A DNA stretch of 64,000 bases from CAXMST01 sp963790085 (GCA_963790085.1 CAWBNH010000013.1:558001-622000), one strand, 5' to 3'. Shown: positions 53,279-62,451, counted from the first letter of the stretch. Translations and numbers: made by a program. Notes: generated by a model not told the origin, from the letters alone.

Positions 53279-54135
53279 GGGGTCGTCTCCTCACCCATCA
53301 GCGACTCGGAGCCGGCGAAGCGGATGTAGATCAGAACCATCACCAGGATCACAGCCATCACCACGAACGAGAGCGCGGCGGCGGTCGGGTAGTTCTGCGT
53401 TCGCAGGTACTGGTCCTGGATCACGTTGCCGATCATCGCCTGGTTCGGCCCACCGAGGAAGGTGGCGTTGACGTAGTCACCGAAGGCGGGGATGAAGGTG
53501 AGCAGCGTGCCCGCGACGATGCCGGGCGCCGAGAGTGGCAGCGTCACCCTGAGGAATGCCTGGCGGGAGCTCGAGTAGAGGTCCTTGGCAGCCTCGATGA
53601 AACCCTCGTCGAGCTGCTCGAGGCTCGCGTAGATCGGCAGGATCATGAACGGCAGGAAGTTGTAGGTGATGCCCATGATCACCGAGGAGTCGGTCTCCAG
53701 CAGCCGGCCGTCCTCGGAGATGATCCCGATCGTGCGGAAGAAGTCGGCAATCTGGCCCTGATCGGTAAGGATCGTCTGCCAGGCGAGTGTCCGGATCAGA
53801 TAGGTTGTGAAGAACGGGGCGACGACGGCGAACAGCATCAGGTTCTTCCAGCGTCCCGCCTTGAACGCGATCGCATAGGCGAGCGGGTAGGCGATCAGCA
53901 GGCAGAGCAGCGTCGCGATGATCGAGAACCTGAACGAGCGCAGGAACTGCGTGTCGAAGCTGCCGACCGAGTCGCTGAAGTTGGCCCACTGCCAGGTCAG
54001 CGAGAAGCCGGTGTCGATCGATCCCTCCTCGAGCGCGACGATCGCCATGAACGCCATCGGCACCGCGAAGAAGACCAGGAGCCAGAACAGCCCCGGCCCC
54101 ATCAGGGCATACGGAGTGAAGCGGCGGCTCTTCAT
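53275..54135 (-). CDS. Polyamine ABC transporter permease PotB-like
   Basis: A 286-residue permease with six helices. Coupling loop: EAAKDLYSSSRQAFLRVTLPLSAPG. The segment PAFGDYVNATFLGG and the MLFAVVAPFFTTYLIRTLAW motif (PFWxSxLVR-like in the family) are PotB features. Together with PotC, PotA and the binding proteins it imports polyamines. ATG 54135 is followed by KSRRFTPYALMGPG. Its stop overlaps potC. Confidence 0.93.
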   Translation of the reverse strand: MKSRRFTPYALMGPGLFWLLVFFAVPMAFMAIVALEEGSIDTGFSLTWQWANFSDSVGSFDTQFLRSFRFSIIATLLCLLIAYPLAYAIAFKAGRWKNLMLFAVVAPFFTTYLIRTLAWQTILTDQGQIADFFRTIGIISEDGRLLETDSSVIMGITYNFLPFMILPIYASLEQLDEGFIEAAKDLYSSSRQAFLRVTLPLSAPGIVAGTLLTFIPAFGDYVNATFLGGPNQAMIGNVIQDQYLRTQNYPTAAALSFVVMAVILVMVLIYIRFAGSESLMGEETTP

Positions 54136-54201
54136 CGGGTCCCGGTGCCGATTCTCGAGCGCCGCCGCTTCAACTCAGCTCTCTCCTCTTCCGCCAGCTG
54201 G

Positions 54202-55356
54202 TCAGCCGCCGCTGATCAGTTGCTGCCAGCGTTCCTCGACCTCGGTCACGCCGTCAGCCGGGGGGTCCCCCTGGGTCGAGCAGTTCCCGGTGTACTCGTC
54301 GGTCGGGAAGATCAGCTCGCTCTTGGCGAGCTCAGGGTCCTCCTGCTCGAAGATCTCCTGGACGCCCTGCACCGGGGTGATGTAGTTGTTGTACGCCGCG
54401 ATCTGCGTCTGGTTGGCCGGGTCGTACACGTAGTTCATGAACGCGTACGCGGCGTCCGGGTTCGGCGCGCCGACCGGCACCACCATGTTGTCCGACCAGA
54501 GGATGCAGCCCTCATCCGGCATCACGAAGTTGATGTCGGCGTTGTCGGCCTGCAACTGGATCGCGTCCCCGGACCAGCCGATCGTCACGACCGCGTCGCC
54601 GCGCGCGAGGTCGTCGGTGTAGTCGTTGCCGGTCAGCTTCCGGATCTGCCCCGACTTGACCGCCTCGTCGAGCCTGTCGATCGCGTCGAGCCAGTCCTGG
54701 GTGGTCGCCTCCTGGGGATCGACCCCGTCGGCCTTCATGATCAGTGGCACCGTGTCGCGAAGCTCGGTCAGCACCGTCACCTTGCCCTTGTACTGGGGGT
54801 CGAAGATGTCGTTGATCGAGGTCACGTCCGGCGCCTCCGCGGTGTTGACCACCAGGCCGGTCATGCCGCTCTGCCACGGCACCGTGTAGGAGCGGTCGGG
54901 GTCGATCGAGGGGCTCTTCAGGCTCTCGATCAGGTTGTCGTTGACCTCGCCGATCGCGTCCTTGTCGAGGTCCTGCAGGTAGCCGAGGTCGTACATCTTC
55001 TTCGCCATCCAGTCGGTGACGACGATGATCGAGCGATCGGCGGACTGCCCGCTCGACAGGTCGGGGCGCAGCTTCGCGAAGATCTCGTTGTTGTCGTTGA
55101 CGTCCTCGATGTAGTCGACCTTGACGCCGGCCTCGTCCTCGAACTCGGGGATCGTCTTGCGGTCGATGTAGAACGGCCACTGCGAGATCACCAGCTCGCC
55201 GCCGACCGTCCCGGTCGCCTCGGCGGTTGTCACCTCGCCCTCGTTGCCGCCGCCGCCGAGGTCGCTGCCGCATGCCGCCAGCGCGAGCGCGGCCGCGAGC
55301 GCGGCAACGGTCATCAGAAGCCCCTTTGTCCGTGTCCTGCCCCTGGTCTTGTTCAT
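54202..55356 (-). CDS. PotD-like spermidine/putrescine-binding lipoprotein, copy 2
   Basis: A 384-residue binding protein closely similar to copy 1 at 49893-51044. A lipobox ALALAACGSD ends the signal. The same blocks occur (ISQWPFYIDRKTIPEF, DWMAKKMYDLGYLQDLDKD), with differences mainly in residues that could shape ligand choice (for example DLEFVKPEDGCLL in copy 1 against DINFVMPDEGCIL here). It precedes potB on the same strand. ATG 55356; its start nearly meets the end of potA. A 186-bp stretch of identical DNA is shared with copy 1. Confidence 0.92.
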   Translation of the reverse strand: MNKTRGRTRTKGLLMTVAALAAALALAACGSDLGGGGNEGEVTTAEATGTVGGELVISQWPFYIDRKTIPEFEDEAGVKVDYIEDVNDNNEIFAKLRPDLSSGQSADRSIIVVTDWMAKKMYDLGYLQDLDKDAIGEVNDNLIESLKSPSIDPDRSYTVPWQSGMTGLVVNTAEAPDVTSINDIFDPQYKGKVTVLTELRDTVPLIMKADGVDPQEATTQDWLDAIDRLDEAVKSGQIRKLTGNDYTDDLARGDAVVTIGWSGDAIQLQADNADINFVMPDEGCILWSDNMVVPVGAPNPDAAYAFMNYVYDPANQTQIAAYNNYITPVQGVQEIFEQEDPELAKSELIFPTDEYTGNCSTQGDPPADGVTEVEERWQQLISGG

Positions 55357-56471
55357 CCTGATGTCGCCTCCTCGGCGTCTCGTTGATTCTCAAGCTGCTG
55401 CTTCGCGACCGACTCGCGCACGAGGTGCACCGCGTCCGGCATCCACGAGAGCCGCACCCTGGCGCCTCCGCCCGGGAGCCGCTGGCGCTCGGACTCGTCC
55501 GCGTTCGGCACGAGCACGGTCATCGGCACGTCGCCGGGGAGCATCACGACGATCTGCGTCGAGGTGCCGAGATAGACGGAGCTCGCGACGGTCCCCTCGA
55601 CGCTCGCGCCCGCCGGCGCGGGCGCGGAGGCGTCGCTGATCTGGAGCTTCTCGGGCCGGACCACCACGTGGCAGTGATCCCCCGGGGAGAAACCGTCTGA
55701 GGGGGCGTCGATCTCGGGGCCCGCGTCGAGCTTGACGCTGCAGCGCGGCCCGTTGGCGGTCGTGACGGTCCCCGGCATCAGATTCGAGACGCCGATGAAG
55801 CCGGCGACGAACGTCGTCGCCGGGCGCTCGTAGACCTCCTCGGGGTCGGCCACCTGCTCGATGACTCCCTCGTTCATCACCGCGATCCGATCGGACATCG
55901 TCAGCGCTTCCTCCTGGTCGTGCGTGACGTAGACGAAGGTGATGCCGACCTCGCGCTGGATCCGCTTCAACTCGATCTGAAGCCCCTTGCGGAGCTTCAG
56001 GTCGAGGGCGCCGAGCGGCTCGTCGAGCAGCAGGACCTTCGGCAGGTTGACCACTGCGCGGGCCAGGGCGACCCGCTGCTGCTGGCCGCCCGAGAGTTGA
56101 TTGGGCTTGCGGTTCGCTTCGCCCCAGAGCCCGACGCGCTCGAGCTCGGCCTGGACCCGCTGGTCGGCCTCCCCCTTGTCGACGCCCTTACGACGCAGTC
56201 CGTAGCCGACGTTGTCCTTGACCGACAGGTGCGGGAACAGCGCGTAGCTCTGGAAGACCGTGTTCGTCGGGCGCTTGTGGGGCGGCAGCCCGGCGACGTC
56301 CTCGCCCTCGATCTGGATCCGGCCCTCATTCGGCTCCTCGAAGCCGGCAACCATCCGCAGCGTCGTCGTCTTGCCGCAGCCGCTTGGACCGAGCATCGTG
56401 AAGAACTCGCCCTGGGCGATGTCGAGGTCGATGTCGTTGACGGCGGTGAAGTCGCCAAACCTCTTGACCAC
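55353..56471 (-). CDS. Polyamine ABC transporter ATP-binding protein PotA-like
   Basis: At least 372 residues. Walker A GPSGCGKTTTLR, Q-loop TVFQSYALFPHL, signature LSGGQQQRVALARA, Walker B VLLLDEPLGALD and the H-loop VTHDQEEALTMSD are all in order, followed by the C-terminal TOBE domain of polyamine and sugar importers. The first family strand (VSLRSVVKRFGDFTAV) begins six residues upstream of the GTG at 56471, so the real start lies further up: a GGAGG (56567-56563) precedes an in-frame ATC, and CTG codons are also in frame. It heads the pot operon, and its stop overlaps the potD copy 2 start. Confidence 0.92.
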   Translation of the reverse strand: MVKRFGDFTAVNDIDLDIAQGEFFTMLGPSGCGKTTTLRMVAGFEEPNEGRIQIEGEDVAGLPPHKRPTNTVFQSYALFPHLSVKDNVGYGLRRKGVDKGEADQRVQAELERVGLWGEANRKPNQLSGGQQQRVALARAVVNLPKVLLLDEPLGALDLKLRKGLQIELKRIQREVGITFVYVTHDQEEALTMSDRIAVMNEGVIEQVADPEEVYERPATTFVAGFIGVSNLMPGTVTTANGPRCSVKLDAGPEIDAPSDGFSPGDHCHVVVRPEKLQISDASAPAPAGASVEGTVASSVYLGTSTQIVVMLPGDVPMTVLVPNADESERQRLPGGGARVRLSWMPDAVHLVRESVAKQQLENQRDAEEATSG

Positions 56472-56669
56472 GGACCGCAGCGAGACGCTCGGCAGTCCCG
56501 CTCCGTTCGCGTCGTGGAGGCCGGCAGCGGTCGCAGTTGTCGGCTCTTGGTCCGTGATCTCTCCTCCGTCAATCCGTGCCCCGTGGGACCAGGTGGCGCC
56601 TTCGTAGGCGGAACTATGTCCTATCCGTCGGACTTTGCAATCCCCGGATGCCCCAAAGTATCAGTCGTT

Positions 56670-56690
56670 GCTTGTACGAGTCGTACAAGC
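56670..56690. promoter_or_regulatory. Perfect 21-bp palindrome, likely operator
   Basis: GCTTGTACGA-G-TCGTACAAGC, arms of ten bases with one central base. It lies in the 331-bp gap between potA (-) and the aminotransferase (+), so it can control both sides. It overlaps the proposed -35 and spacer of the aminotransferase promoter, as repressor sites commonly do. Confidence 0.7.
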
Positions 56691-56699
56691 AGGTAATCT
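56672..56699 (+). promoter_or_regulatory. Possible promoter of the aminotransferase gene
   Basis: TTGTAC (56672-56677) and TAATCT (56694-56699) with a 16-base spacer resemble a sigma-70-type -35/-10 pair, and the palindrome covers its upstream half. The gap 56472-56802 shows no reading frame with a strong start; nothing else is recognised there. Confidence 0.35.
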
Positions 56700-56802
56700 C
56701 GGGTTGAACGAATCTCCGGTTGTGCGCCTCAGGGGCAGGGTCTACCGTTGTGCAAACCGTCGACCGACTCACAATCCAGGAACATCAAGGAAGGGATACT
56801 CG

Positions 56803-58197
56803 ATGGCGACAGCAACCGTCAAGCCAGCTGCCGGTCAGCAGAGCGCGCTCCAGGAGATGGGCCGCAGGCACCTATGGATGCACTTCTCCCGGATGGGCTC
56901 CTATGACCAGTCCCACGAGATCCCGATCATCTCCCGCGGCGAGGGGCCCTACGTGTACGACGAGCACGGCCGGCGCTACCTCGACGCCCTCAGCGCCCTC
57001 TTCTGCTGCAATGCCGGCCACGGTCGAGCCGAGTACGGCGACGTGGCCGCGGCCCAGATCCGCGAGCTCGACTTCTACACGAACTGGAGCTACGCACATC
57101 CGCGCGCGATCGAGCTCGCGGCGAAGATCGCCGAGTTGGCGCCTGGCGATCTGAACCGCGTCTTCTTCGTCAACTCCGGATCGGAGGCGGTCGAGTCGGC
57201 GATCAAGATCGCCCGCAACTGGCATCGCGCCCACGGCCGCGGCCAGCGGACCAAGGTGATTGCGCGCGAGGTCGCCTATCACGGGACGACGATGGGCGCC
57301 CTGGCGGCGACCGGATTGACCGACCTCAAGGTTCCGTTCGAGCCGGAGATGCCGGGGGGCGTGCACGCGCCGAACACCCTCGAGTACCACTGGCCAGAGG
57401 GTCGGGATCCGCTCTGGGCGGCGGAGAAGATCCGCGAGCGGATCGAGTTCGAGGGCCCCGACACCGTTGCCGCGGTGATCCTCGAGCCGCTCCAGAACGC
57501 CGGCGGCTGCATCCCGCCTCAGGAGGGCTACTTCCAGCGCGTCCGCGAGATCTGCGACGAGTTCGGCGTGCTGTTGATCAGCGACGAGGTGATCTGCTCC
57601 TGGGGCCGGCTCGGCCACTTCTTCGGCTGCGAGCGCTACGGCTATCAGCCGGACATGATCACGACCGCGAAGGCGCTGACCGGGGCCTACGTCCCGATGG
57701 GCGCCTGCATCGTCAGCGATGAGGTCTTCGAGCCGTTCGGAACCGGCCACGCCAGCCTCGTGCACGGCTCGACGTTCGGAGGCCATCCGGTCGCCGCGGC
57801 CGTGGCGCTGCGCAACATCCAGGTCTTCGAGGACGAGGACCTCTGCGGACACGTGCGGGCGAAGGAGGGCGAGTTCCGCGGCATGCTCGAGGAGCTGCGC
57901 GATATCCCGATCGTCGGCGACGTCCGCGGGGCCGGCTTCTTCCACGCGCTCGAGCTGGTCAAGGACCGCGACACCAAGGAGTCCTTCGACGATGAGGAGT
58001 CGGAGTGGCTGCTGCGCGACTTCCTCTCCGGCGAGCTCTACAAGAACGGTCTGATCTGCCGGGCCGACGACCGGGGCGACCCGGTGATTCAGCTCGCGCC
58101 GCCGCTGGTCTGCGACACCGAGCAGTTCGAGGAGATCGTCGGCGTCCTGCGACCGATCCTCGAGGAGGCCAGCCAGATCATCGAGGGTCGTAGCTGA
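56803..58197 (+). CDS. Class III PLP aminotransferase, probable putrescine/polyamine:pyruvate type
   Basis: A 464-residue aminotransferase. The blocks are FFVNSGSEAVESAIK (about 121-135), YHGTTMGALAATG, DEVICSWGRLG with the PLP Asp (about 261), and the PLP lysine K290 in ITTAKALTGAY. The length and phrases resemble SpuC/YgjG-like omega-amine:pyruvate enzymes. It would move the amino group of putrescine (or a related amine) to pyruvate, making alanine and 4-aminobutanal. ATG 56803 follows AAGGAAGG. PucR regulator, Ald and an aldehyde dehydrogenase follow. Confidence 0.92.
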   Translation: MATATVKPAAGQQSALQEMGRRHLWMHFSRMGSYDQSHEIPIISRGEGPYVYDEHGRRYLDALSALFCCNAGHGRAEYGDVAAAQIRELDFYTNWSYAHPRAIELAAKIAELAPGDLNRVFFVNSGSEAVESAIKIARNWHRAHGRGQRTKVIAREVAYHGTTMGALAATGLTDLKVPFEPEMPGGVHAPNTLEYHWPEGRDPLWAAEKIRERIEFEGPDTVAAVILEPLQNAGGCIPPQEGYFQRVREICDEFGVLLISDEVICSWGRLGHFFGCERYGYQPDMITTAKALTGAYVPMGACIVSDEVFEPFGTGHASLVHGSTFGGHPVAAAVALRNIQVFEDEDLCGHVRAKEGEFRGMLEELRDIPIVGDVRGAGFFHALELVKDRDTKESFDDEESEWLLRDFLSGELYKNGLICRADDRGDPVIQLAPPLVCDTEQFEEIVGVLRPILEEASQIIEGRS

Positions 58198-58213
58198 CCG
58201 TCCGGGAGCCAGG

Positions 58214-59776
58214 GTGCTCACCGTCCAGAGCCTGCTCGACGATCTCGGTCTCGAGCCGGCTGTCGGCCTCGACGGGAAGTCGAGGCCGATTCGCTGGGTC
58301 CACATCTCCGAGCTCGAGGATCCGACCCCGTTCCTCTCCGGCGGCGAACTGCTGCTGACGACCGGGATCAACCTGGCGACGGCCGCCAAGCAGCGCAAGT
58401 TCGCGAAGCTGCTCGCCGCCAACGATCTGGCGGCGCTGGGTTTCGGGACCGGCTTCGACCACAAGGGCCTGCCCGTCGCGCTGCGGAGCGAGTGCGAGGC
58501 TCGCGGTCTGCCGCTGTTCGAGGTCCCCTACGAGATGCCGTTCATCGCGATCACCGAGCGCGCCTTCACCAGGCTCGTCAACGAGCAGTTTGGCGTCCTC
58601 GAGCGCGGCATCGAGGTGCACGCCAAGCTCGAGGGCCTGGTTCTCGCCGAGCGCGGGTTGAGCGAGGTGATGCGGGCGATCGCGGACGCTGTCCACGGCG
58701 CCGCGCTGCTGCTCGATGCGGAGGGCGAGGAGCTCAGCCGGCACCCCCAGGAGCGCGGCCTGTCGGCGCAGGCGGTCGCCTCGATCCGAACCGAGGTGGC
58801 GAAGCGGTCGGCCGGCTCCCGGGAGGCCCTGTTCGTGCCCGACAGCGGGCCGCTCGCCGGCCGCGCGGTGGCCGTTCCGGTCCCGGTCGGCGGCGGCGGC
58901 CCCCGCGGACACTGGCTGGTTGCAGCCCGGCGCGAGGGCCAGATCGGAGACCTCGAGCGGCTGCTCGCCCGGCAGGCGGCGATGGTGATCGCCCTCGAGC
59001 TGATGCGGGAGCGCGTGGTCCGGAACACCGAGCGGCGGCTCGCCGGGGACGTGCTCGCTGAGGCGATCGGTGGCAACCTCAAGCCCGAGGAGCTGCGCGG
59101 GCGGCTCGCCCCGTTCGGCATCTCCGGCCCGGTTGCGGTGCTGCTCTTCGAGCTCGATCCCCGTCCCGGCGATGCCGGGGAACTGGCCGCTGCCCTCGGC
59201 GACGGCGGCTTCCCATCGCTGGTCGCGGTCAACAATGCCGCCGGCCGCCCGCTGTTGTGCGCGATCTTCGAGCCGGTCGACTCCGATCCGCTGGAGATCG
59301 CGAGGCGCGCGCTGGCGATCCTGTCGACCGACGGGCGGCAGGTCAGGGCGGCGGTCAGCAGGCCGACGCCGGTCGACTCGCTGCGACGCGGCTTCCACGA
59401 GGCCCGCTGCGCCCTGGAGGCGACCAGCATCGCGAACGGAAGCGCTCCCGACGTCGCCTCTCACAAGGACCTCGGAGCGTTCACTCTGCTGCTCTCGATT
59501 CAGGACGACGAGGCGCTGAGGACGTATGCCGACAACCTGCTCTCTCCGATCGAGGAGGGGGAGGGTGAGTACGGTCCGGAGCTGCTCCGTTCGCTGGAGG
59601 CGTTCATCGCCCGCAACGGCCAGTGGGAGCGGGCGGCGCGCGATCTCTTCTGCCATCGACATACTCTGCGTTACCGCATGCGCCGCATCGAGGAGCTGAC
59701 CGGCCGCGATCTCGGGCACGCCCAGGACCGGATCGAGCTATGGCTGGCGCTGCGCGCCCGGGAGCTGGTCCGGTGA
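58214..59776 (+). CDS. PucR-family transcriptional regulator
   Basis: A 520-residue regulator. The N-terminal PucR domain begins VQSLLDDLGLEPAVGLDGK. A middle GGDEF-like (non-catalytic) region is followed by the C-terminal HTH_30: RDLFCHRHTLRYRMRRIEELTGRDLG. PucR relatives control purine, amine and amino-acid catabolism genes, often their neighbours. It starts at GTG 58214, 16 bases after the aminotransferase, and precedes ald. It is a strong candidate to sense the amine and act on this region. Confidence 0.9.
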   Translation: MLTVQSLLDDLGLEPAVGLDGKSRPIRWVHISELEDPTPFLSGGELLLTTGINLATAAKQRKFAKLLAANDLAALGFGTGFDHKGLPVALRSECEARGLPLFEVPYEMPFIAITERAFTRLVNEQFGVLERGIEVHAKLEGLVLAERGLSEVMRAIADAVHGAALLLDAEGEELSRHPQERGLSAQAVASIRTEVAKRSAGSREALFVPDSGPLAGRAVAVPVPVGGGGPRGHWLVAARREGQIGDLERLLARQAAMVIALELMRERVVRNTERRLAGDVLAEAIGGNLKPEELRGRLAPFGISGPVAVLLFELDPRPGDAGELAAALGDGGFPSLVAVNNAAGRPLLCAIFEPVDSDPLEIARRALAILSTDGRQVRAAVSRPTPVDSLRRGFHEARCALEATSIANGSAPDVASHKDLGAFTLLLSIQDDEALRTYADNLLSPIEEGEGEYGPELLRSLEAFIARNGQWERAARDLFCHRHTLRYRMRRIEELTGRDLGHAQDRIELWLALRARELVR

Positions 59777-59807
59777 CCTTGACAACCAACGAGGAGGAGT
59801 AGCAGGC

Positions 59808-60944
59808 ATGAAGGTGGGTGTTCCGACCGAGATCAAGGACGACGAGTACCGGGTCGCGCTGACCGCGGTCGGCGCTCGCGAGCTGCTCGAGAGCGGCCAC
59901 GAGGTGCTCGTGCAGAAGGGCGCCGGCGAGGGCAGTGCGATCGCCGATGCCGACTACGCGGCGCAGGGCGCGAAGATCCTGCCGACGGCCGAGGAGGTCT
60001 TCGCAGAGGCCGAGCTCTTGCTCGGCGTCAAGGAGCCACAGCCCGTGGAGGTCGAGATGCTCGACGCCGAGACCGTGCTGTTCACCTACCTGCACCTGGC
60101 GCCTGATCCCGATCTGACCAGCGGGCTCTGCGAGAGCGGCGCGACGTGCATCGCCTACGAGACGGTCGAGGACCGGAATGGGCGCCTGCCGCTGCTCGCT
60201 CCGATGAGCGAGGTGGCGGGCAAGATCGCAACCCAGGCCGGCGCCTTCTTTCTCGAGAAGCCGCTCGGCGGCCGCGGGATCTTGCTCGGCGGCGTTCCCG
60301 GCGTGGCCGCGGCCAACGTGATGGTGATCGGTGGTGGAGCAGTCGGCTTCAACGCCGCGACGATCGCGATCGGCATGCAGGCGGACGTCTTCGTCTACGA
60401 GAAGTCGATCGACCGCCTGCGCGAGCTGGACGTCGCCTTCGCCGGGCGCTGCTCGACCGTGCACAGCTCGACCCTGGCAGTCGAGCAGATGCTCCCGCAC
60501 GCCGACCTGGTGATCGGCGCCGTGCTCCTGCACGGGGCGAAGGCCCCGCACGTGATCAAGCGCGAGCAGCTTGCGCTGATGCGCGAGCACGCGGTGTTGG
60601 TCGACGTCGCCATCGACCAGGGCGGATGCTTCGAGACCTCGCGCCCGACGACCCACCGCGATCCGACCTTCGAGGTCGACGGGATCACTCACTACTGCGT
60701 GGCGAACATGCCGGGTGCGGTCCCGATCACCTCGACCTACGCGCTCACCAACGCGACGCTTCCCTACGTACTCGCGCTCGCCGACCACGGCGTCGAGGGG
60801 GCGCTCGAGCGCTACCCGGGTCTTCGGCCCGGGGTCAACGTCGCGGATGGCCGGGTCACCCACCCGGCGGTCGCCGAGGCGGTCGGCCGCGACTACGTAC
60901 CGCCGGAGGAGGCCCTCGGCATCGGGGCTGCACCAGTCAACTGA
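59808..60944 (+). CDS. ald: Alanine dehydrogenase
   Basis: A 378-residue NAD-dependent alanine dehydrogenase. Substrate residues are in MKVGVPTEIKDDEYRVALT and the loop ILLGGVPGVAAANVMVIGGGAVG gives the NAD-binding Rossmann glycines. HGAKAPHVI and VDVAIDQGGCFETSRPTTHRDPTF are the Ald/PntA blocks, and catalytic His is expected in FTYLHLA. It converts alanine to pyruvate plus ammonia (reversibly), regenerating the amino acceptor used by the aminotransferase upstream. ATG 59808 follows AGGAGGAG. Confidence 0.95.
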   Translation: MKVGVPTEIKDDEYRVALTAVGARELLESGHEVLVQKGAGEGSAIADADYAAQGAKILPTAEEVFAEAELLLGVKEPQPVEVEMLDAETVLFTYLHLAPDPDLTSGLCESGATCIAYETVEDRNGRLPLLAPMSEVAGKIATQAGAFFLEKPLGGRGILLGGVPGVAAANVMVIGGGAVGFNAATIAIGMQADVFVYEKSIDRLRELDVAFAGRCSTVHSSTLAVEQMLPHADLVIGAVLLHGAKAPHVIKREQLALMREHAVLVDVAIDQGGCFETSRPTTHRDPTFEVDGITHYCVANMPGAVPITSTYALTNATLPYVLALADHGVEGALERYPGLRPGVNVADGRVTHPAVAEAVGRDYVPPEEALGIGAAPVN

Positions 60945-60984
60945 GCGACCGCAAGACCCGCAAGGACTGACGAGGCGAAGAGAG

Positions 60985-62430
60985 ATGGCAACCGCAACTG
61001 CGACCAAGCTGCACAACTTCATCGACGGCCGGCTGGTCGATCCCGCCGACGGCGCGACCGAGGAGGTGGTCAACCCCGCAACGGGCGAGGTGATCGCCGA
61101 GGCACCGCTGTCGAGCGCCGAGGACGTCGACCGCGCGGTGCACGCGGCCCGCGGCGCCTTCGACGGCTGGGCGACCATGACCCCCGGCGATCGTGCCACC
61201 GCGCTGATCAGGCTCGCCGATCTGATCGAGGAGCACGCAGACATGCTCAGCGATCTCGAGGCGGCGGACGCGGGCAAGCCGCGGCACCACTTCATCGAGG
61301 ACGAGATCCCGATGATGGCCGACAACCTCCGGTTCTTCGCCGGCGCCGGCCGCACCCTTCCGGGCCAGGCTGCCGGCGAGTACGTCGAGAATCGAACCTC
61401 GATCATCCGGCGTGAGCCCGCCGGCGTGGTCGGTCAGATCACGCCCTGGAACTACCCGCTGATGATGGCGATCTGGAAGATCGGGCCGGCGCTTGCGGCC
61501 GGCTGCACGGTCGTGCTCAAGCCCGCGGAGACGACGCCGATCTCGACCCTGAAGCTGGCCGAGCTCTCCGCCGATATCTTCCCGGCGGGTGTGCTGAACG
61601 TGATCGGCGGCCACGGGGATCCGGCCGGATCGACGCTGGTCACCCATCCCGAGGTCGACATGGTCTCGCTGACCGGGTCACCTGAGACGGGCAAGTGGAT
61701 CGCGGCGCACGCCGCGGACACTCTCAAGCGGGTCCACCTCGAGCTCGGCGGCAAGGCCCCGGTGATCATCTTCGATGACGCTGACATGGAGGCAGCGATG
61801 GAGACGATCGCCGCCTGCGGGTACTACAACGCGGGCCAGGACTGCACGGCGGCCTGCCGCGTGCTGGCCGGCTCCGGCGTCTACGACGACGTCGTCAGCG
61901 GCCTCGCCGATCAGGCCAAGGGGCTGGTGCTCGGCGACACCTTCGACGACTCGACCACGCTGGGCCCGGTCAACTCCCAGCGCCAGCGCCAACGCGTCGA
62001 GGGCTTTCTCGAGCGCCGGCCCGATCACGCGGAGGTCGTCGCCGGTGGCGGCGAGCCCGAGGGCCTGCCGGGGTTCTTCGTCGAGCCGACCGTGATCGCC
62101 GGGGTGCAGCAGGACGACGAGATGGTCCAGCAGGAGATCTTCGGGCCGGTGATCACCGTCCAGCGCTTCGCCGACGAGGACGCCGCGATCGAGTGGGGCA
62201 ACGGCACCCGCTACGGCCTCGCCGCCTCGGTCTGGACCCGTGACGTCGGCCGCGCGATGCGCGCTGCCAGGGCGCTGCGCTTCGGCGCCGTCTGGGTCAA
62301 CGACCACATCACGTTCTGCTCCGAGATGCCGCACGGCGGCTTCAAGCAGTCGGGCTACGGCAAGGACATGTCGATCTACGGGGTAGAGGACTACACCGAG
62401 ATCAAGCACGTGATGATCAACCTCGAGTAG
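60985..62430 (+). CDS. Aminobutyraldehyde-type aldehyde dehydrogenase
   Basis: A 481-residue ALDH. Glu253 in HLELGGKAP and Cys287 in NAGQDCTAACR are the catalytic pair, with ITPWNYPLMM for Asn. GSPETGKWIA forms the cofactor loop. It resembles gamma-aminobutyraldehyde and betaine-aldehyde enzymes, which would take 4-aminobutanal to 4-aminobutyrate. It follows ald by 40 bases on the same strand. Start ATG 60985 (MATATATKLH). The N-terminus is similar to that of the aminotransferase (MATATVKP), a small curiosity. Confidence 0.93.
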   Translation: MATATATKLHNFIDGRLVDPADGATEEVVNPATGEVIAEAPLSSAEDVDRAVHAARGAFDGWATMTPGDRATALIRLADLIEEHADMLSDLEAADAGKPRHHFIEDEIPMMADNLRFFAGAGRTLPGQAAGEYVENRTSIIRREPAGVVGQITPWNYPLMMAIWKIGPALAAGCTVVLKPAETTPISTLKLAELSADIFPAGVLNVIGGHGDPAGSTLVTHPEVDMVSLTGSPETGKWIAAHAADTLKRVHLELGGKAPVIIFDDADMEAAMETIAACGYYNAGQDCTAACRVLAGSGVYDDVVSGLADQAKGLVLGDTFDDSTTLGPVNSQRQRQRVEGFLERRPDHAEVVAGGGEPEGLPGFFVEPTVIAGVQQDDEMVQQEIFGPVITVQRFADEDAAIEWGNGTRYGLAASVWTRDVGRAMRAARALRFGAVWVNDHITFCSEMPHGGFKQSGYGKDMSIYGVEDYTEIKHVMINLE

Positions 62431-62451
62431 CCGGCCGAGCGGAGTCGCCCG

